NCBI RefSeq assembly: GCF_040536835.1
Contig: NZ_CP159578.1
Location: 2,604,001-2,668,000 of the forward strand
Reading direction: 5' to 3'
DNA: 64,000 nt
From: Salinicola endophyticus
GTDB taxonomy: Bacteria; Pseudomonadota; Gammaproteobacteria; Pseudomonadales; Halomonadaceae
The notes under the pieces are model-generated. The model made no database searches and was not told the DNA's origin. It saw only the letters and a list, made by a program, of their open reading frames with translations. Below are positions 53,474 to 62,612 of the stretch, one piece after another. How positions within the stretch are numbered: position 1 is the first letter of the stretch; the number at the start of each line of letters is the position of its first letter. The position numbers and the translations under genes are program-made.

Positions 53474-55414
53474 TCAGCGCCCCTGTCGGCGCGAGTCCGG
53501 GTCTCTCGCGCCCGCCCCCGGCTTCTTTTCCGCCGAAGCTCCCCCCTCGGTCTGGTCACGCTCCCCCGACGCTGCGTGCCGATGCTGAGTAGCGCCGCTG
53601 GCCAGGCAGGACTTGCTGTCGCGGCTCTGCTCGCCATCTTCACGCTGCAGACACGGCTCGGCCGATGCCGAGTAGGTCGTCACCGTACTGCGCCCTCCTC
53701 GCTTGGCGCAGTAGAGCGCTTCGTCGGCCAGCCGCAGCAGGCCGTCAGGGCTTGCACTGTGCATCGGGAAGCTGGCGATACCGGCAGAAAAGGTGACATG
53801 GCCAAGGCTCATGTCGCCACGCTTGAGCGGCCTCGATGAGAGTCGCCCCAGCAGCCGCTCGAGACGCACGGCCAGCGCCCCCGCTGAGGTGTGGGAGAGC
53901 AGCGCGAACTCCTCGCCGCCCAGGCGACAGACGCTCTCACCGGCCTCCTTGTTCGCCTTGAGCAGGGTCGCCACCTCGACCAGCACGCCATCGCCGGCAT
54001 CGTGTCCGAAACGGTCGTTGATGCGCTTGAAGTGGTCGAGATCGATGATCGCCAGGGTCAGGCATCCACCGCCCGTCGCCGCCCGCCGGCACGCCTGGGC
54101 GTAGGCCGCGTCGAAATGGCGTCGGTTGTAGAGCCCGGTCAGGGCGTCGCGGTAGGACAAGCCTTCGAGCTCTTCGACCAGGCCCGCCAGCTCCGCGGTG
54201 CGCTCCGTCACCTGCTGCTCCAGCGTCTCGTGGGAGCGGGCCAGTTCGCGATGGACCCGATGGTAGCGATGCAGCGAGATCGCCACGCAGGAGAGGGAGA
54301 AGGCCAGCGTGCCGAAGCTCAGCGGTATCGGCTGCCACGGGATGAAGCCGTGGGCCACCAGGATGTCGGCCAGCAGCAGCGGTGCGAACACTGCGAAGCT
54401 CAGCACCACGGTGCGCTGGGTGCCATCCAGCACTCGCCATTGCCCCAGCGCCAGTGTCAGCATCGTCGGCAGCGTCAGCACCAGCAGGACGTCGAAGATG
54501 GGAAAGGTCAGCGACAGGTTGATCACGCCGCCCTGGACCAGCCCGACCACCAACACCACGTAGGCGAGATGCAGCGCCCATAGCCGCTGCATCCAGCGCC
54601 GCGCACTCCCCTTGAGCCAATGGGCCAGGATCAGCCCGGTCGCCACCGGCAGCATGTAGTAACTGAAGGCCCGGATCAGATCCCATCCCAGCGGGTTGCC
54701 GGCGATCAACTGCCGCGCCGGCGCCTCGGCCAGCAGCATCAGCCCCGAGGCGCCGGCGAACAGCGCGATGGCGCCGAAACTGCGCCGCTCGACGCCACTA
54801 ACGGCGAAGATCGCGGCGAATACCGACAGCGCCAGCGCCAGCGCGCTCACCGCCACGTCCCAGGCCGAGCGCCGGATGATCTGACGATAGGCCTCTCCGC
54901 GCTCCATCAGGTACACCTGGCCCCACAGGCCGATACTGGTGTAGTCGGAGAAGACACGCACCCAGAGAGTCTGCCCGCCAAAGCCGTGGGGCAGCGCGAT
55001 CATGTGCCATGGCCAGCCGGCAAAGGCGATGCTGTCGCCATCAGTGAAGTCGCCATGCTGGTAGATCAGCTGGTCGCCGAGATAAACCTGCGCGATCAGA
55101 TCGATGCTGGAGATGAACAGCACCGGGTCGTGCCATTGATTGTGCGGTAGACGCAGGCGAAACCACACCTTGTCGCGGCCGTCACGCTGCGGCGGGTTGG
55201 CGGGAAAGGCGATCGGCTGCCAGCCACGGTCGTCAGCGTGAAGCCAGGCCGGCAGCCCGGCGCCATCCCGCGGCGAGTCGCCCCAGCGGTACTCCCAACC
55301 GCTCGGCTCGACGCTCGGCGTCTCGCCCTGGGGCTCGCGCGTGGCCCAGCTCCAGGCCACCCACATTCCGATCAGCAGTACGCAAAGGCCGGTGACGACG
55401 CCGATTACGCGCAT
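53474..55414 (-). CDS. 7TMR-DISM sensor diguanylate cyclase (GGDEF protein)
   Basis: 646 residues from ATG 55414 (an ATG 18 nt earlier is also possible). One N-terminal membrane helix is followed by a periplasmic jelly-roll-like sensor (about 35-180, with KVWFRLRLPHNQWHDPVLFIS). Seven membrane helices (about 190-380) and a short coiled coil come next. The GGDEF domain starts DALTGLYNRRHFDAAYAQA, with the active site RLGGEEFALL. The GGEEF active site is intact, so it should make cyclic di-GMP. An inhibitory I-site RxxD is not evident before it. The last about 60 residues are disordered. Periplasmic domains of this family bind carbohydrates. Its location inside the uronate locus suggests it may link sugar-acid sensing to cyclic di-GMP. 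Confidence 0.9.
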   Translation of the reverse strand: MRVIGVVTGLCVLLIGMWVAWSWATREPQGETPSVEPSGWEYRWGDSPRDGAGLPAWLHADDRGWQPIAFPANPPQRDGRDKVWFRLRLPHNQWHDPVLFISSIDLIAQVYLGDQLIYQHGDFTDGDSIAFAGWPWHMIALPHGFGGQTLWVRVFSDYTSIGLWGQVYLMERGEAYRQIIRRSAWDVAVSALALALSVFAAIFAVSGVERRSFGAIALFAGASGLMLLAEAPARQLIAGNPLGWDLIRAFSYYMLPVATGLILAHWLKGSARRWMQRLWALHLAYVVLVVGLVQGGVINLSLTFPIFDVLLVLTLPTMLTLALGQWRVLDGTQRTVVLSFAVFAPLLLADILVAHGFIPWQPIPLSFGTLAFSLSCVAISLHRYHRVHRELARSHETLEQQVTERTAELAGLVEELEGLSYRDALTGLYNRRHFDAAYAQACRRAATGGGCLTLAIIDLDHFKRINDRFGHDAGDGVLVEVATLLKANKEAGESVCRLGGEEFALLSHTSAGALAVRLERLLGRLSSRPLKRGDMSLGHVTFSAGIASFPMHSASPDGLLRLADEALYCAKRGGRSTVTTYSASAEPCLQREDGEQSRDSKSCLASGATQHRHAASGERDQTEGGASAEKKPGAGARDPDSRRQGR

Positions 55415-55533
55415 GATGAGCTCCCCCCTCAAGGAAGCTCATAGTGTCATGAAACCAAGTGTCAAGATAAGTATCCAAAGGTGATTTGACTAGGCTCTCA
55501 CCTGCACTCTGGTGTCCTGTCCTGGCGCTCAAG

Positions 55534-55560
55534 CCCTGCCACCATCCCTACCCCTACCCC
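55534..55560 (-). promoter_or_regulatory. Possible G-quadruplex upstream of the GGDEF gene
   Basis: On the minus strand four G runs (GGGG-TA-GGGG-TA-GGG, then 9 nt, then GGG) fit a G-quadruplex pattern. They lie about 120-146 nt upstream of the GGDEF start, on the mRNA-sense strand. The rest of the 285-bp gap (55415-55699) is pyrimidine-rich on the plus strand with no gene or clear terminator. Confidence 0.4.
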
Positions 55561-55699
55561 TATCTTCACCATCTATCTCTCTATAGCCTATCCACGACTC
55601 TGCCTGGCACCGGCACCCCATGCCGCCTCATGCTGTCTCCTACCCCTCCTCGTCCACCGGCGTATCGCGGCGGGTGCAACTACCGCTGCGCGGTTCGGC

Positions 55700-57028
55700 T
55701 CAGCGTACCAGCGCCGGGCGTTTGGGGTCGAAGCGCCAGCCATCGATCAGATACTGCATCGCCATGGCGTCGTTGCGGCTGCGTAAATCGAGCGAGCGGT
55801 AGAGCGCGTGGGCCTGTTCGAGCTGCGCCATGTCCAGCTCGATGCCCAATCCGGGCGTGGTGGGCACGCGCAGCTTGCCGTCGCGGATCGCCAACGGCTC
55901 GCGGGTGAGGCGCTGGCCATCCTGCCAGATCCAGTGGGTGTCGATGGCGGTGATCTCCCCCGGGCAGGCGGCGGCGACGTGGGTCATCATCGCCAGCGAG
56001 ATATCGAAGTGGTTGTTGGAGTGCGAGCCCCAGGTCATGCCCCACTCATGGCAAAGCTCGCCGACCATCACCGCCCCCTGCATTGTCCAGAAGTGACAAT
56101 CCGCCAGCGGAATATCCACCGCATTGAGCGCCACCGCGTACTGCAACTGCTTGAAGTCGGTGGCGATCATGTTGGTGGCGGTCTTCAGGCCGGTACGTTT
56201 CTTGAACTCGGCCATCGTCTCGCGCCCGGACCAGCTCGCCTCCTGCCCACAGGGATCTTCGGCATAGCTCAGCAGATGCTTGATCGGGTCGAGCACGCGC
56301 ACCGCCTCGTCGAGCGTCCAGGCACCGTTGGGGTCCAGGGTCAGGCGCGCCTCGGGGAAGGCGTCGTGCAGCGCGCGGATACACTCCGCCTCCTCCTCGC
56401 CGCGCAGCACGCCCCCCTTGAGCTTGAAATCCTTGAAGCCATAGCGCGCATGGGCAGCCTTGGCCAGCTCGGCGACCGCGTCCGGCGTGAGCGCCTGGCG
56501 ACGTCGAACTTCGTCCCAGGCGTCCACCGGGTTGTCGGCTTTCGGGTAGGGCAGATCGGTCTTGGCCGGATCGCCGAGCAGGAACAGATAGCCCAGCGCC
56601 TCGACCTCGTCGCGCTGGCGGCCGAAACGCCCCAGCAGATCCGCCACCGGCTGGCCCAGCGCCTGCCCGTAGAGATCGTAGAGCGCCGACTCGATGGCGG
56701 TCAGCACATGCACCGCCACACGCAGATCGAAGGTCTGCTGGCCGCGCTCCTCGCGCCCGTTGCCGGCCAGCGCCAGCCGCGCCCGGTTGAGGACCTGCTT
56801 GACCTGGTCGATACGCGCCCCCTCGACCAGCGCCCGGCACTGCTCCAGCCCCCGCAGGATACCCTCGCTGGAGGGAATCTCCCCCACCCCGCGCTGCCCG
56901 CTGTCATCCTCCAGGATCAGCACGCAGCGAATGAACCAGGGGGCATGACCGCCGCTCAGATTGAGCAGGAAACTGTCGTAGCCGGCCACCGGCACGACCG
57001 ACATCTTGGTGATCTTGGGGAAACTCAT
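55700..57028 (-). CDS. gudD: D-glucarate dehydratase
   Basis: 442 residues from ATG 57028 (GAGGAG upstream). Enolase superfamily, glucarate dehydratase subgroup: base Lys204 with Lys202 (FKDFKLKGG), metal ligands Asp232, Glu257 and Asn286 ([15 protein letters not shown]), Asp310 and the His336 base ([12 protein letters not shown]). Numbering is offset by 3 from E. coli GudD. It dehydrates glucarate to 5-keto-4-deoxyglucarate. It lies 59 nt downstream of the galactarate/talarate dehydratase gene. Confidence 0.96.
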   Translation of the reverse strand: MSFPKITKMSVVPVAGYDSFLLNLSGGHAPWFIRCVLILEDDSGQRGVGEIPSSEGILRGLEQCRALVEGARIDQVKQVLNRARLALAGNGREERGQQTFDLRVAVHVLTAIESALYDLYGQALGQPVADLLGRFGRQRDEVEALGYLFLLGDPAKTDLPYPKADNPVDAWDEVRRRQALTPDAVAELAKAAHARYGFKDFKLKGGVLRGEEEAECIRALHDAFPEARLTLDPNGAWTLDEAVRVLDPIKHLLSYAEDPCGQEASWSGRETMAEFKKRTGLKTATNMIATDFKQLQYAVALNAVDIPLADCHFWTMQGAVMVGELCHEWGMTWGSHSNNHFDISLAMMTHVAAACPGEITAIDTHWIWQDGQRLTREPLAIRDGKLRVPTTPGLGIELDMAQLEQAHALYRSLDLRSRNDAMAMQYLIDGWRFDPKRPALVR

Positions 57029-57087
57029 CTCGCACTCCTCGGTATTTGATCGTTGCGGGAACGCTGCAGCCATTGATTCAGTGTTTC

Positions 57088-58218
57088 CTAGCCGCGTTTG
57101 CCGAATTCGGCGCTATCCACTGTCCACTGGCGTGCCTGCTCGGTCAGGGTGAAGCCGAGCCCCGGGCGGTCCGGTACCAGCATGCGCCCGTCGCGGGTCT
57201 CGAGACGCTCGTTGAACAGCGGCTCCAGCCAGTCGAAGTGCTCGACCCAGGGTTCGCTGGGATAGGTCGCCGCCAGGTGCAGGTGAATTTCCATGGCAAA
57301 GTGCGGTGCCAGCTGCAGGCCGGCGCTGCTGGCCAGGGTGGCCAGCTTCAGAAACGGTGTGATACCGCCGATGCGCGGCGCATCCGGCTGGATGATATCG
57401 GCGCTGCGATGGTCGATCAGCGCGCGGTGCTCGGCGACGCTGGCGAGCATCTCGCCGGTGGCGATGGGCGTATCCAGGGCGCTGGCCAGTGCGGCGTGCC
57501 CCTCGACGTCGTAGGCGTCGAGGGGCTCCTCGATCCACACCAGGTGGTAGGGCTCCATGGCGCGGCCGAATCGCAGCGCGGTGGCACGGTCCCACTGCTG
57601 GTTGGCGTCGATCATCAGCGGCACGTCGTCACCCAGGTGGCGGCGCACCGCCTCGACGCGCTGCAGGTCAGCCTTCATATCGGGCTGGCCGACCTTGATC
57701 TTGACCCCCTTGATACCGTTCTCCAGCGAGCGGGTGGCGTTCTCCTTGACCTCCTCGATCGGCGTATGCAGGAAGCCACCGGAGGTGTTGTAGCACTGTA
57801 CCGAGTCGCGATGGGCACCGATCAGCTTGGCCAGCGACAGGCCCGCGCGCTTGGCCTTGAGATCCCACAGGCCGACGTCGACGGCGGCGATGGTCTGGGT
57901 CGAGAGCCCGCTGCGCCCCACCGAAGCGCCGGCCCATACCAGCTTGTGCCACAGCTTGTCGGTGTCGTTGGGGTCCTCGCCGAGAATCGCCGGCGCGATC
58001 TCCTTGGCATGCGCGAACTGGCCGTAGCCCCCGGCACGCTTGGAATAGCTGAAGCCGATGCCGCGATGACCATCACGCGTCTCGATCTCGGTGAACAGAA
58101 ACGACACCTCGGTCATCGGTTTCTGGCGTCCGGTCAGCACCTTGGCATCGCTGATCGGCGTCGCCAGGGGCAACAGCACGTGGGAGAAACGGATCCAGCT
58201 GATGGCGTCGTTGTTCAT
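57088..58218 (-). CDS. L-talarate/galactarate dehydratase
   Basis: 376 residues. Enolase superfamily, mandelate-racemase subgroup: KxK at Lys173/Lys175 (GVKIKVGQP), metal ligands Asp204, Glu230 and Glu256, Asp279 and general-base His306 ([12 protein letters not shown]). [22 protein letters not shown] and [15 protein letters not shown] match the Salmonella talarate/galactarate dehydratase (offset about 22). It converts galactarate, from galacturonate oxidation, to 5-keto-4-deoxy product. First gene of talrD-gudD; a LacI-type operator and sigma70-like promoter lie upstream. Confidence 0.93.
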   Translation of the reverse strand: MNNDAISWIRFSHVLLPLATPISDAKVLTGRQKPMTEVSFLFTEIETRDGHRGIGFSYSKRAGGYGQFAHAKEIAPAILGEDPNDTDKLWHKLVWAGASVGRSGLSTQTIAAVDVGLWDLKAKRAGLSLAKLIGAHRDSVQCYNTSGGFLHTPIEEVKENATRSLENGIKGVKIKVGQPDMKADLQRVEAVRRHLGDDVPLMIDANQQWDRATALRFGRAMEPYHLVWIEEPLDAYDVEGHAALASALDTPIATGEMLASVAEHRALIDHRSADIIQPDAPRIGGITPFLKLATLASSAGLQLAPHFAMEIHLHLAATYPSEPWVEHFDWLEPLFNERLETRDGRMLVPDRPGLGFTLTEQARQWTVDSAEFGKRG

Positions 58219-58295
58219 CGCGTCACCTTGTCTCGTGGGTCGTCGCAGGGGGAGAGATTTGGCCGCGGCGACGTTCTCGGGCTCGTTGGCGACGT

Positions 58296-58315
58296 GAATG
58301 ATTGCGCTATCATTC
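58296..58315. promoter_or_regulatory. LacI-type operator
   Basis: GAATGAT-TGCGCT-ATCATTC: perfect 7-bp arms around a GCGC centre with a CG at the dyad axis, the form bound by LacI/GalR regulators. It lies 78 nt upstream of the talarate/galactarate dehydratase start and just downstream of a promoter-like sequence, so bound repressor would block transcription. The LacI gene is the next gene upstream. Confidence 0.7.
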
Positions 58316-58344
58316 AGCCACCCTAGAGAGGTCGTTGGACACGG

Positions 58345-58372
58345 ATAGTAGCGCGGAGCATTTGTATGACAA
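58345..58372 (-). promoter_or_regulatory. Sigma70-like promoter of the aldarate dehydratase operon
   Basis: On the minus strand TTGTCA (58372-58367) and TACTAT (58350-58345) are spaced 16 nt. Transcription would start near 58338 and pass through the LacI-type operator. Confidence 0.5.
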
Positions 58373-58427
58373 AGATGCTGACAGGCAAATTACGACCAAA
58401 GCACTAGGGTTTGCACACTGCGACAGC

Positions 58428-59459
58428 TCAGGTGGTAGCGCGGTCGACCAGGCTGAAACCGACATCCTCCACCACCCCGCTGCGCTCGAACTGGGGTCGC
58501 GCCATGCGTTCGAGCAGCTGCTCGGCGGCGCGGCGGCCGATGGTGGCCCCATCGATGCGCACCGTGCTCAGGGCGGGAAAGCTGGCCGCGGCATAGCTGC
58601 TGTCGCCGAAGCCCATGATGGCCAGATCATCGGGGATCGCCAGGCCGCGACTCTGGGCCTCGGCGATCACCCCCAGGGCGAGGATATCGGAGCTGCAGAC
58701 GATCGCCTCGAGGGCATGGTGATCGAGCAGTTCGGCCGCCATCTCGCGCCCCCAGGGCATGCTCGAAGGGGTTCCCACCCGACGCAGCGGCAGCGCCTGC
58801 TGCCCCGCCTCGGCCAGGCGCTCGCGCAGGCCATCGATACGCCGTTCGGCGCGGGTGTCATCGGCACTGATCACCCCGAGGCGGCGGTAACCCCGCGCCA
58901 GCAGGTGATCGGCCACGGCGCGCCCCACGGCGTGATGGGAGAACCCGATCAGCATGTCGATGGGGTCGTCGCTCATGTCCCAGATCTCGACCAGCGGCAC
59001 CCGGCTGGCCGCCAGCCGCTGCCGGGTCAGGGTCGAGTGGTGGCAACCGGTGAGCACGATACCGTCGGGGCGGCGGCTGAGCACCGTCTCGACCACGCCC
59101 TCCTCTTCGTCGGGGGTATAGCCGACCAGCCCCAACAGCACCTGGTAGCCGCGCGGCACCAGCAAGCCGGTGACCGTCTGCACCACCTCGGCGAACAGCG
59201 CGTGGGCCACCGTCGGCACCATGAGCGCCACCAGACGGCTGCGACTGGAGGCCAGCGCGCCAGCGACCTGATTGGGCACGTAGCCGGTCTCGATGACCGC
59301 GCGGCGCACCCGCTCACGGGTCGCCTCGCTGACCAGCTCGGGACGATTGAGCGCCCGCGACACGGTCATCGGTGCCACGCCGGCGACCCGCGCCACATCG
59401 GTCAGACGGGCGCTGCCGGTGGCCCGGGCCGAGCGCGGCTTGGCATCATGCTCACTCAC
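58428..59459 (-). CDS. LacI family transcriptional regulator of aldarate catabolism
   Basis: 343 residues. HTH at about 18-40 (ARLTDVARVAGVAPMTVSRALNRPELVSEATRERV) with the minor-groove hinge GALASSRSR. Periplasmic-binding-like effector domain to the end (GIVLTGCHHS, IMGFGDSSYAAASFPALSTVRID). It resembles the GntR(gluconate)/GudR-type LacI branch sensing sugar acids. It lies 15 nt after sixA, so it may be read from the gpsA-sixA transcript. The operator-bearing gap to the dehydratase genes supports control of that operon. Confidence 0.9.
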   Translation of the reverse strand: MSEHDAKPRSARATGSARLTDVARVAGVAPMTVSRALNRPELVSEATRERVRRAVIETGYVPNQVAGALASSRSRLVALMVPTVAHALFAEVVQTVTGLLVPRGYQVLLGLVGYTPDEEEGVVETVLSRRPDGIVLTGCHHSTLTRQRLAASRVPLVEIWDMSDDPIDMLIGFSHHAVGRAVADHLLARGYRRLGVISADDTRAERRIDGLRERLAEAGQQALPLRRVGTPSSMPWGREMAAELLDHHALEAIVCSSDILALGVIAEAQSRGLAIPDDLAIMGFGDSSYAAASFPALSTVRIDGATIGRRAAEQLLERMARPQFERSGVVEDVGFSLVDRATT

Positions 59460-59474
59460 TGCGGGGCGGGCGCC

Positions 59475-59948
59475 TCAGCCATGGGGTGGCGCGACGAAGG
59501 CGCCGAGGCTGGCGCAGCCCGCCGCCCACACCTCGCCTTCGAGCAGTGCCACCCCGGCGGTGGGAAAGCCCATGGCCGCGAGCGGCCCGCCATCGACCAG
59601 ACGTCCGGCCAGGGTGCCGACCAGCGGCATGTGGCTGACCAGGATCAGCGGTGACGGCGACGCCCCCAGCGCGCTCAGGCGCTCGATCAGGGCGTCGACG
59701 TCATCCTCCGGGGTCATGCCGTCGCAGGTGTCGAGGGAGACGCCCAACGCCGCGGCGATGGGCAGCGCAGTCTGCTGCGCGCGCCGATACGGGCTCGCCC
59801 ACAGGGTCGCCGCCGCCAGTTCCGGGCGGCTGGCAAGCCAGCGCGCCGCCGACTGCGCCTCGCCTTCGCCACGCGCGGTCAGGCGACGTTCGGCATCGGG
59901 TATGCCGGGCCCCGCCTCGCCGTGGCGCACGATCGCCAGCCAGCTCAT
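59475..59948 (-). CDS. sixA: SixA-type phosphohistidine phosphatase
   Basis: 157 residues, histidine phosphatase fold without insertions. Catalytic His9 is in the RHG motif ([11 protein letters not shown]); the second His is in LVSHMPLVG and an Arg in SPYRRAQQT. SixA dephosphorylates histidine phosphocarriers such as ArcB Hpt or the nitrogen PTS. It overlaps gpsA by 4 nt (ATGA), the common gpsA-sixA arrangement. Confidence 0.92.
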   Translation of the reverse strand: MSWLAIVRHGEAGPGIPDAERRLTARGEGEAQSAARWLASRPELAAATLWASPYRRAQQTALPIAAALGVSLDTCDGMTPEDDVDALIERLSALGASPSPLILVSHMPLVGTLAGRLVDGGPLAAMGFPTAGVALLEGEVWAAGCASLGAFVAPPHG

Positions 59949-61042
59949 GCGTCACCGTCCGGTGCCAACTGATGGGCCTGCGAAACCGCCTCGCGCGAGA
60001 GCATGAACTCGACGTCGCTGCTCTGTTCGTTCTCCATCAGCGCCCGCGCCATGTCACGCGCCGGCACGCCGTCGAACATCACATGGTGCAGCCCCTGGGC
60101 CAGCGGCATGTAGATGCCCTCCTCACGCGCCTTGGCACACACCAGCTTGACCGTATTGACGCCCTCGGCCACCTGGCCCAGGGCCGCGATCGCGTCGTCG
60201 AGGGTGGCGCCCTCGCCCAGCGCATAGCCGACGCGGTAATTGCGCGAGAGCTTGGACGAGCAGGTGACGATCAGATCGCCGACGCCGGAAAGCCCGAGAA
60301 AGGTCATGGGATTGGCACCCAGAGCCACCGCGAAGCGGCTCATCTCGGCCAACGCGCGGGTCATCAGCATGGCGCGGGTGTTCTCGCCCATGCCCAGCGC
60401 CGCCGCCATGCCCGCGGCGATGGCATAGATGTTCTTGAGCGAGCCGCCCAGCTCGGCGCCGTAGCGGTCGTTGCCGGCATAGACACGGAAGTAGCCGCAG
60501 CCCAGCGCGGCCTGGACATAGGCCCGGGTGACCGCATCGTCGCTGGCGATCACCGTCGCCGTGAGCTGCTTCTGGGCGATCTCCGCGGCCAGGTTGGGCC
60601 CCGAAAGCACGCCGATGTGCGACGAGCCGGTCGCCTCCTCGATCAACTGGCTCATCAGTTTGAAGCCTTCGGCCTGGATCCCCTTGGTGGTGGTCACCAG
60701 GATCTGCTCCGGGCGCAGGTGCTCGCGCGCCTGCTCGAGCACGCTGCGAAACGCCTTGGAGGGGATGGCGATGAATACCACCATGGCCTCGGCCACGGTG
60801 GCGGCCAGATCAGTGGAGGCCACCACCGCCGGGTTGATCGGGTAGTCGGGCAGATAGCGGCCGTTGCGGTGCTCGTGATTGATCTGGTCGACCAGCGCCG
60901 CATCGCGCAGCCACTGGCGTACCGTGGCGCCATTGTCGGCAGCGATGCTGGCGATGGCGGTACCGAAACTGCCGCCGCCGAGCACGGCGACCCGCATGGG
61001 CTCCGAAGAGCGGGAAGCTGACTGCGAGGGGGATTCTGACAT
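59945..61042 (-). CDS. gpsA: Glycerol-3-phosphate dehydrogenase [NAD(P)+]
   Basis: 365 residues from ATG 61042; a second ATG at 60997 ([16 protein letters not shown]) would give the more usual N-terminus without the Ser-rich leader. NAD motif GGGSFGTA, catalytic Lys in [12 protein letters not shown] and the [20 protein letters not shown] substrate region are present. It makes sn-glycerol-3-phosphate for phospholipids. Followed by sixA with overlap. Confidence 0.96.
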   Translation of the reverse strand: MSESPSQSASRSSEPMRVAVLGGGSFGTAIASIAADNGATVRQWLRDAALVDQINHEHRNGRYLPDYPINPAVVASTDLAATVAEAMVVFIAIPSKAFRSVLEQAREHLRPEQILVTTTKGIQAEGFKLMSQLIEEATGSSHIGVLSGPNLAAEIAQKQLTATVIASDDAVTRAYVQAALGCGYFRVYAGNDRYGAELGGSLKNIYAIAAGMAAALGMGENTRAMLMTRALAEMSRFAVALGANPMTFLGLSGVGDLIVTCSSKLSRNYRVGYALGEGATLDDAIAALGQVAEGVNTVKLVCAKAREEGIYMPLAQGLHHVMFDGVPARDMARALMENEQSSDVEFMLSREAVSQAHQLAPDGDA

Positions 61043-61087
61043 GGTCGATCCGTGGCCACTGAACGATACAGACAGTGTAACGAAAAT

Positions 61088-61117
61088 CGCCCCGGACGGG
61101 GGTGCCGTCGCGGGGCG
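61088..61117 (-). terminator. Terminator candidate after pntB
   Basis: CGCCCCG pairs with CGGGGCG, extended by GAC/GTC with one bulge, and is followed on the minus strand by ATTTTCG. It lies 37 nt past the pntB stop and before gpsA. Confidence 0.65.
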
Positions 61118-61153
61118 AAATGCGCTCGGATCAGGGTCGCGCGTGGCGCCGCC

Positions 61154-62599
61154 TCAGTCGATCATCGGCACCAGGGCGTCGATGCTGCCGCGGGCGTCGC
61201 CGTAGAGCATGCGCGTGTTCTCCTTGAAGAACAGCGGGTTCTCGATACCCGAGTAACCGGTACCCTGGCCACGCTTGCACACGAACACCTGCTTGGCTTC
61301 CCACACCTTGAGTACCGGCATGCCGGCGATCGGGCTGCCCGGATCCTCCTGCGCCGCGGGATTGACGATATCGTTGGAGCCGATGACGATCACCACGTCG
61401 GTGCTGGCGAAGTCGTCGTTGATCTCGTCCATCTCCATGACGATGTCGTAGGGCACCCGCGCCTCCGCCAGCAGCACGTTCATGTGTCCGGGCAGGCGCC
61501 CCGCCACCGGGTGGATGCCGAAACGCACGTTCTTGCCCGCGGCGCGCAGCTTGCGCACCAGCTCGCTCACCGCGTTCTGGGCCTGGGCCACCGCCATGCC
61601 GTAGCCCGGCACGATGATCACACTGTCGGCGTCGTTGAGCGCACTGGCGACACCACCGGTGTCGATCGACACCTGCTCGCCCTCGATCTCCGCGGCCTCG
61701 CTCTGGGTCGCACCGAAGCCGCCCAGGATCACGCTGACGAAGTTGCGGTTCATCGCCTTGCACATGATGTAGGAGAGGATCGCACCGGAGGAGCCGACCA
61801 GCGCCCCGGTGACGATCAGCAGGTCGTTGGAGAGGGTGAAGCCGATCGCCGCCGCGGCCCAGCCCGAGTAGCTGTTGAGCATCGACACCACCACCGGCAT
61901 GTCAGCGCCGCCGATCCCCATGATCAGGTGCCAGCCGATGAAGAAGGCGAGCAGCGCCAGCAGCACCAGGGTCCAGGCACCGGCACCATTGAAGTAGCCC
62001 ACCGCCAGCAGCACGCAGAGCAGCGCGGCGCCGGCATTGAGCAGATGCCCGCCCGGCAGCTTGTGCGGCTTGCCGCCGATCTTGCCGGCCAGCTTGCCGA
62101 ACGCCACCACCGAACCGGTGAAGGTCACCGCGCCGATGAACACACCCAGCACCACCTCGATCTGCAGGAAGGTCAGCTCCAGCGGGGTCTTGTGGGCCAG
62201 GGTCGCGGCGAACGCCGAGAACCCTTCGACATCGATCCCGGCGACGCGGGTAGCCACCACCCGAGCGCGCTCCATCTCGGCGTTGAAGCCGATGAACACC
62301 GCCGCCAGGCCGACCACGCTGTGCAGCGCGGCAACCAGCTGCGGCATCTCGGTCATTTCGACCCGGCGCGCCAGCCAGGCGCCGGCCAGGCCGCCGATCA
62401 GCATCAGCGGAATCAGCCAGCCGAGCCCGCCGACGCCGGGGCCGAGCGCGGTGAACACCACCGCGATCGCCATCCCCACGATGCCATACCAGACCGCCCG
62501 CTTGGCTTTCTCCTGATTGCTCAGCCCGCCCAGCGACAGGATGAACAAAACACTCGCCGCGATCGCCGCGGCGGAAACGAACTCATGTTGCAACATCAT
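61154..62599 (-). CDS. pntB: NAD(P) transhydrogenase subunit beta
   Basis: 481 residues: about nine membrane helices (domain II), then the NADP-binding domain III from about residue 300 with [37 protein letters not shown] and [15 protein letters not shown]. It pairs with PntA to drive NADPH formation with the proton gradient. pntA lies 13 nt upstream. Confidence 0.97.
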   Translation of the reverse strand: MMLQHEFVSAAAIAASVLFILSLGGLSNQEKAKRAVWYGIVGMAIAVVFTALGPGVGGLGWLIPLMLIGGLAGAWLARRVEMTEMPQLVAALHSVVGLAAVFIGFNAEMERARVVATRVAGIDVEGFSAFAATLAHKTPLELTFLQIEVVLGVFIGAVTFTGSVVAFGKLAGKIGGKPHKLPGGHLLNAGAALLCVLLAVGYFNGAGAWTLVLLALLAFFIGWHLIMGIGGADMPVVVSMLNSYSGWAAAAIGFTLSNDLLIVTGALVGSSGAILSYIMCKAMNRNFVSVILGGFGATQSEAAEIEGEQVSIDTGGVASALNDADSVIIVPGYGMAVAQAQNAVSELVRKLRAAGKNVRFGIHPVAGRLPGHMNVLLAEARVPYDIVMEMDEINDDFASTDVVIVIGSNDIVNPAAQEDPGSPIAGMPVLKVWEAKQVFVCKRGQGTGYSGIENPLFFKENTRMLYGDARGSIDALVPMID

Positions 62600-62612
62600 C
62601 TCTCTCCGCGGG

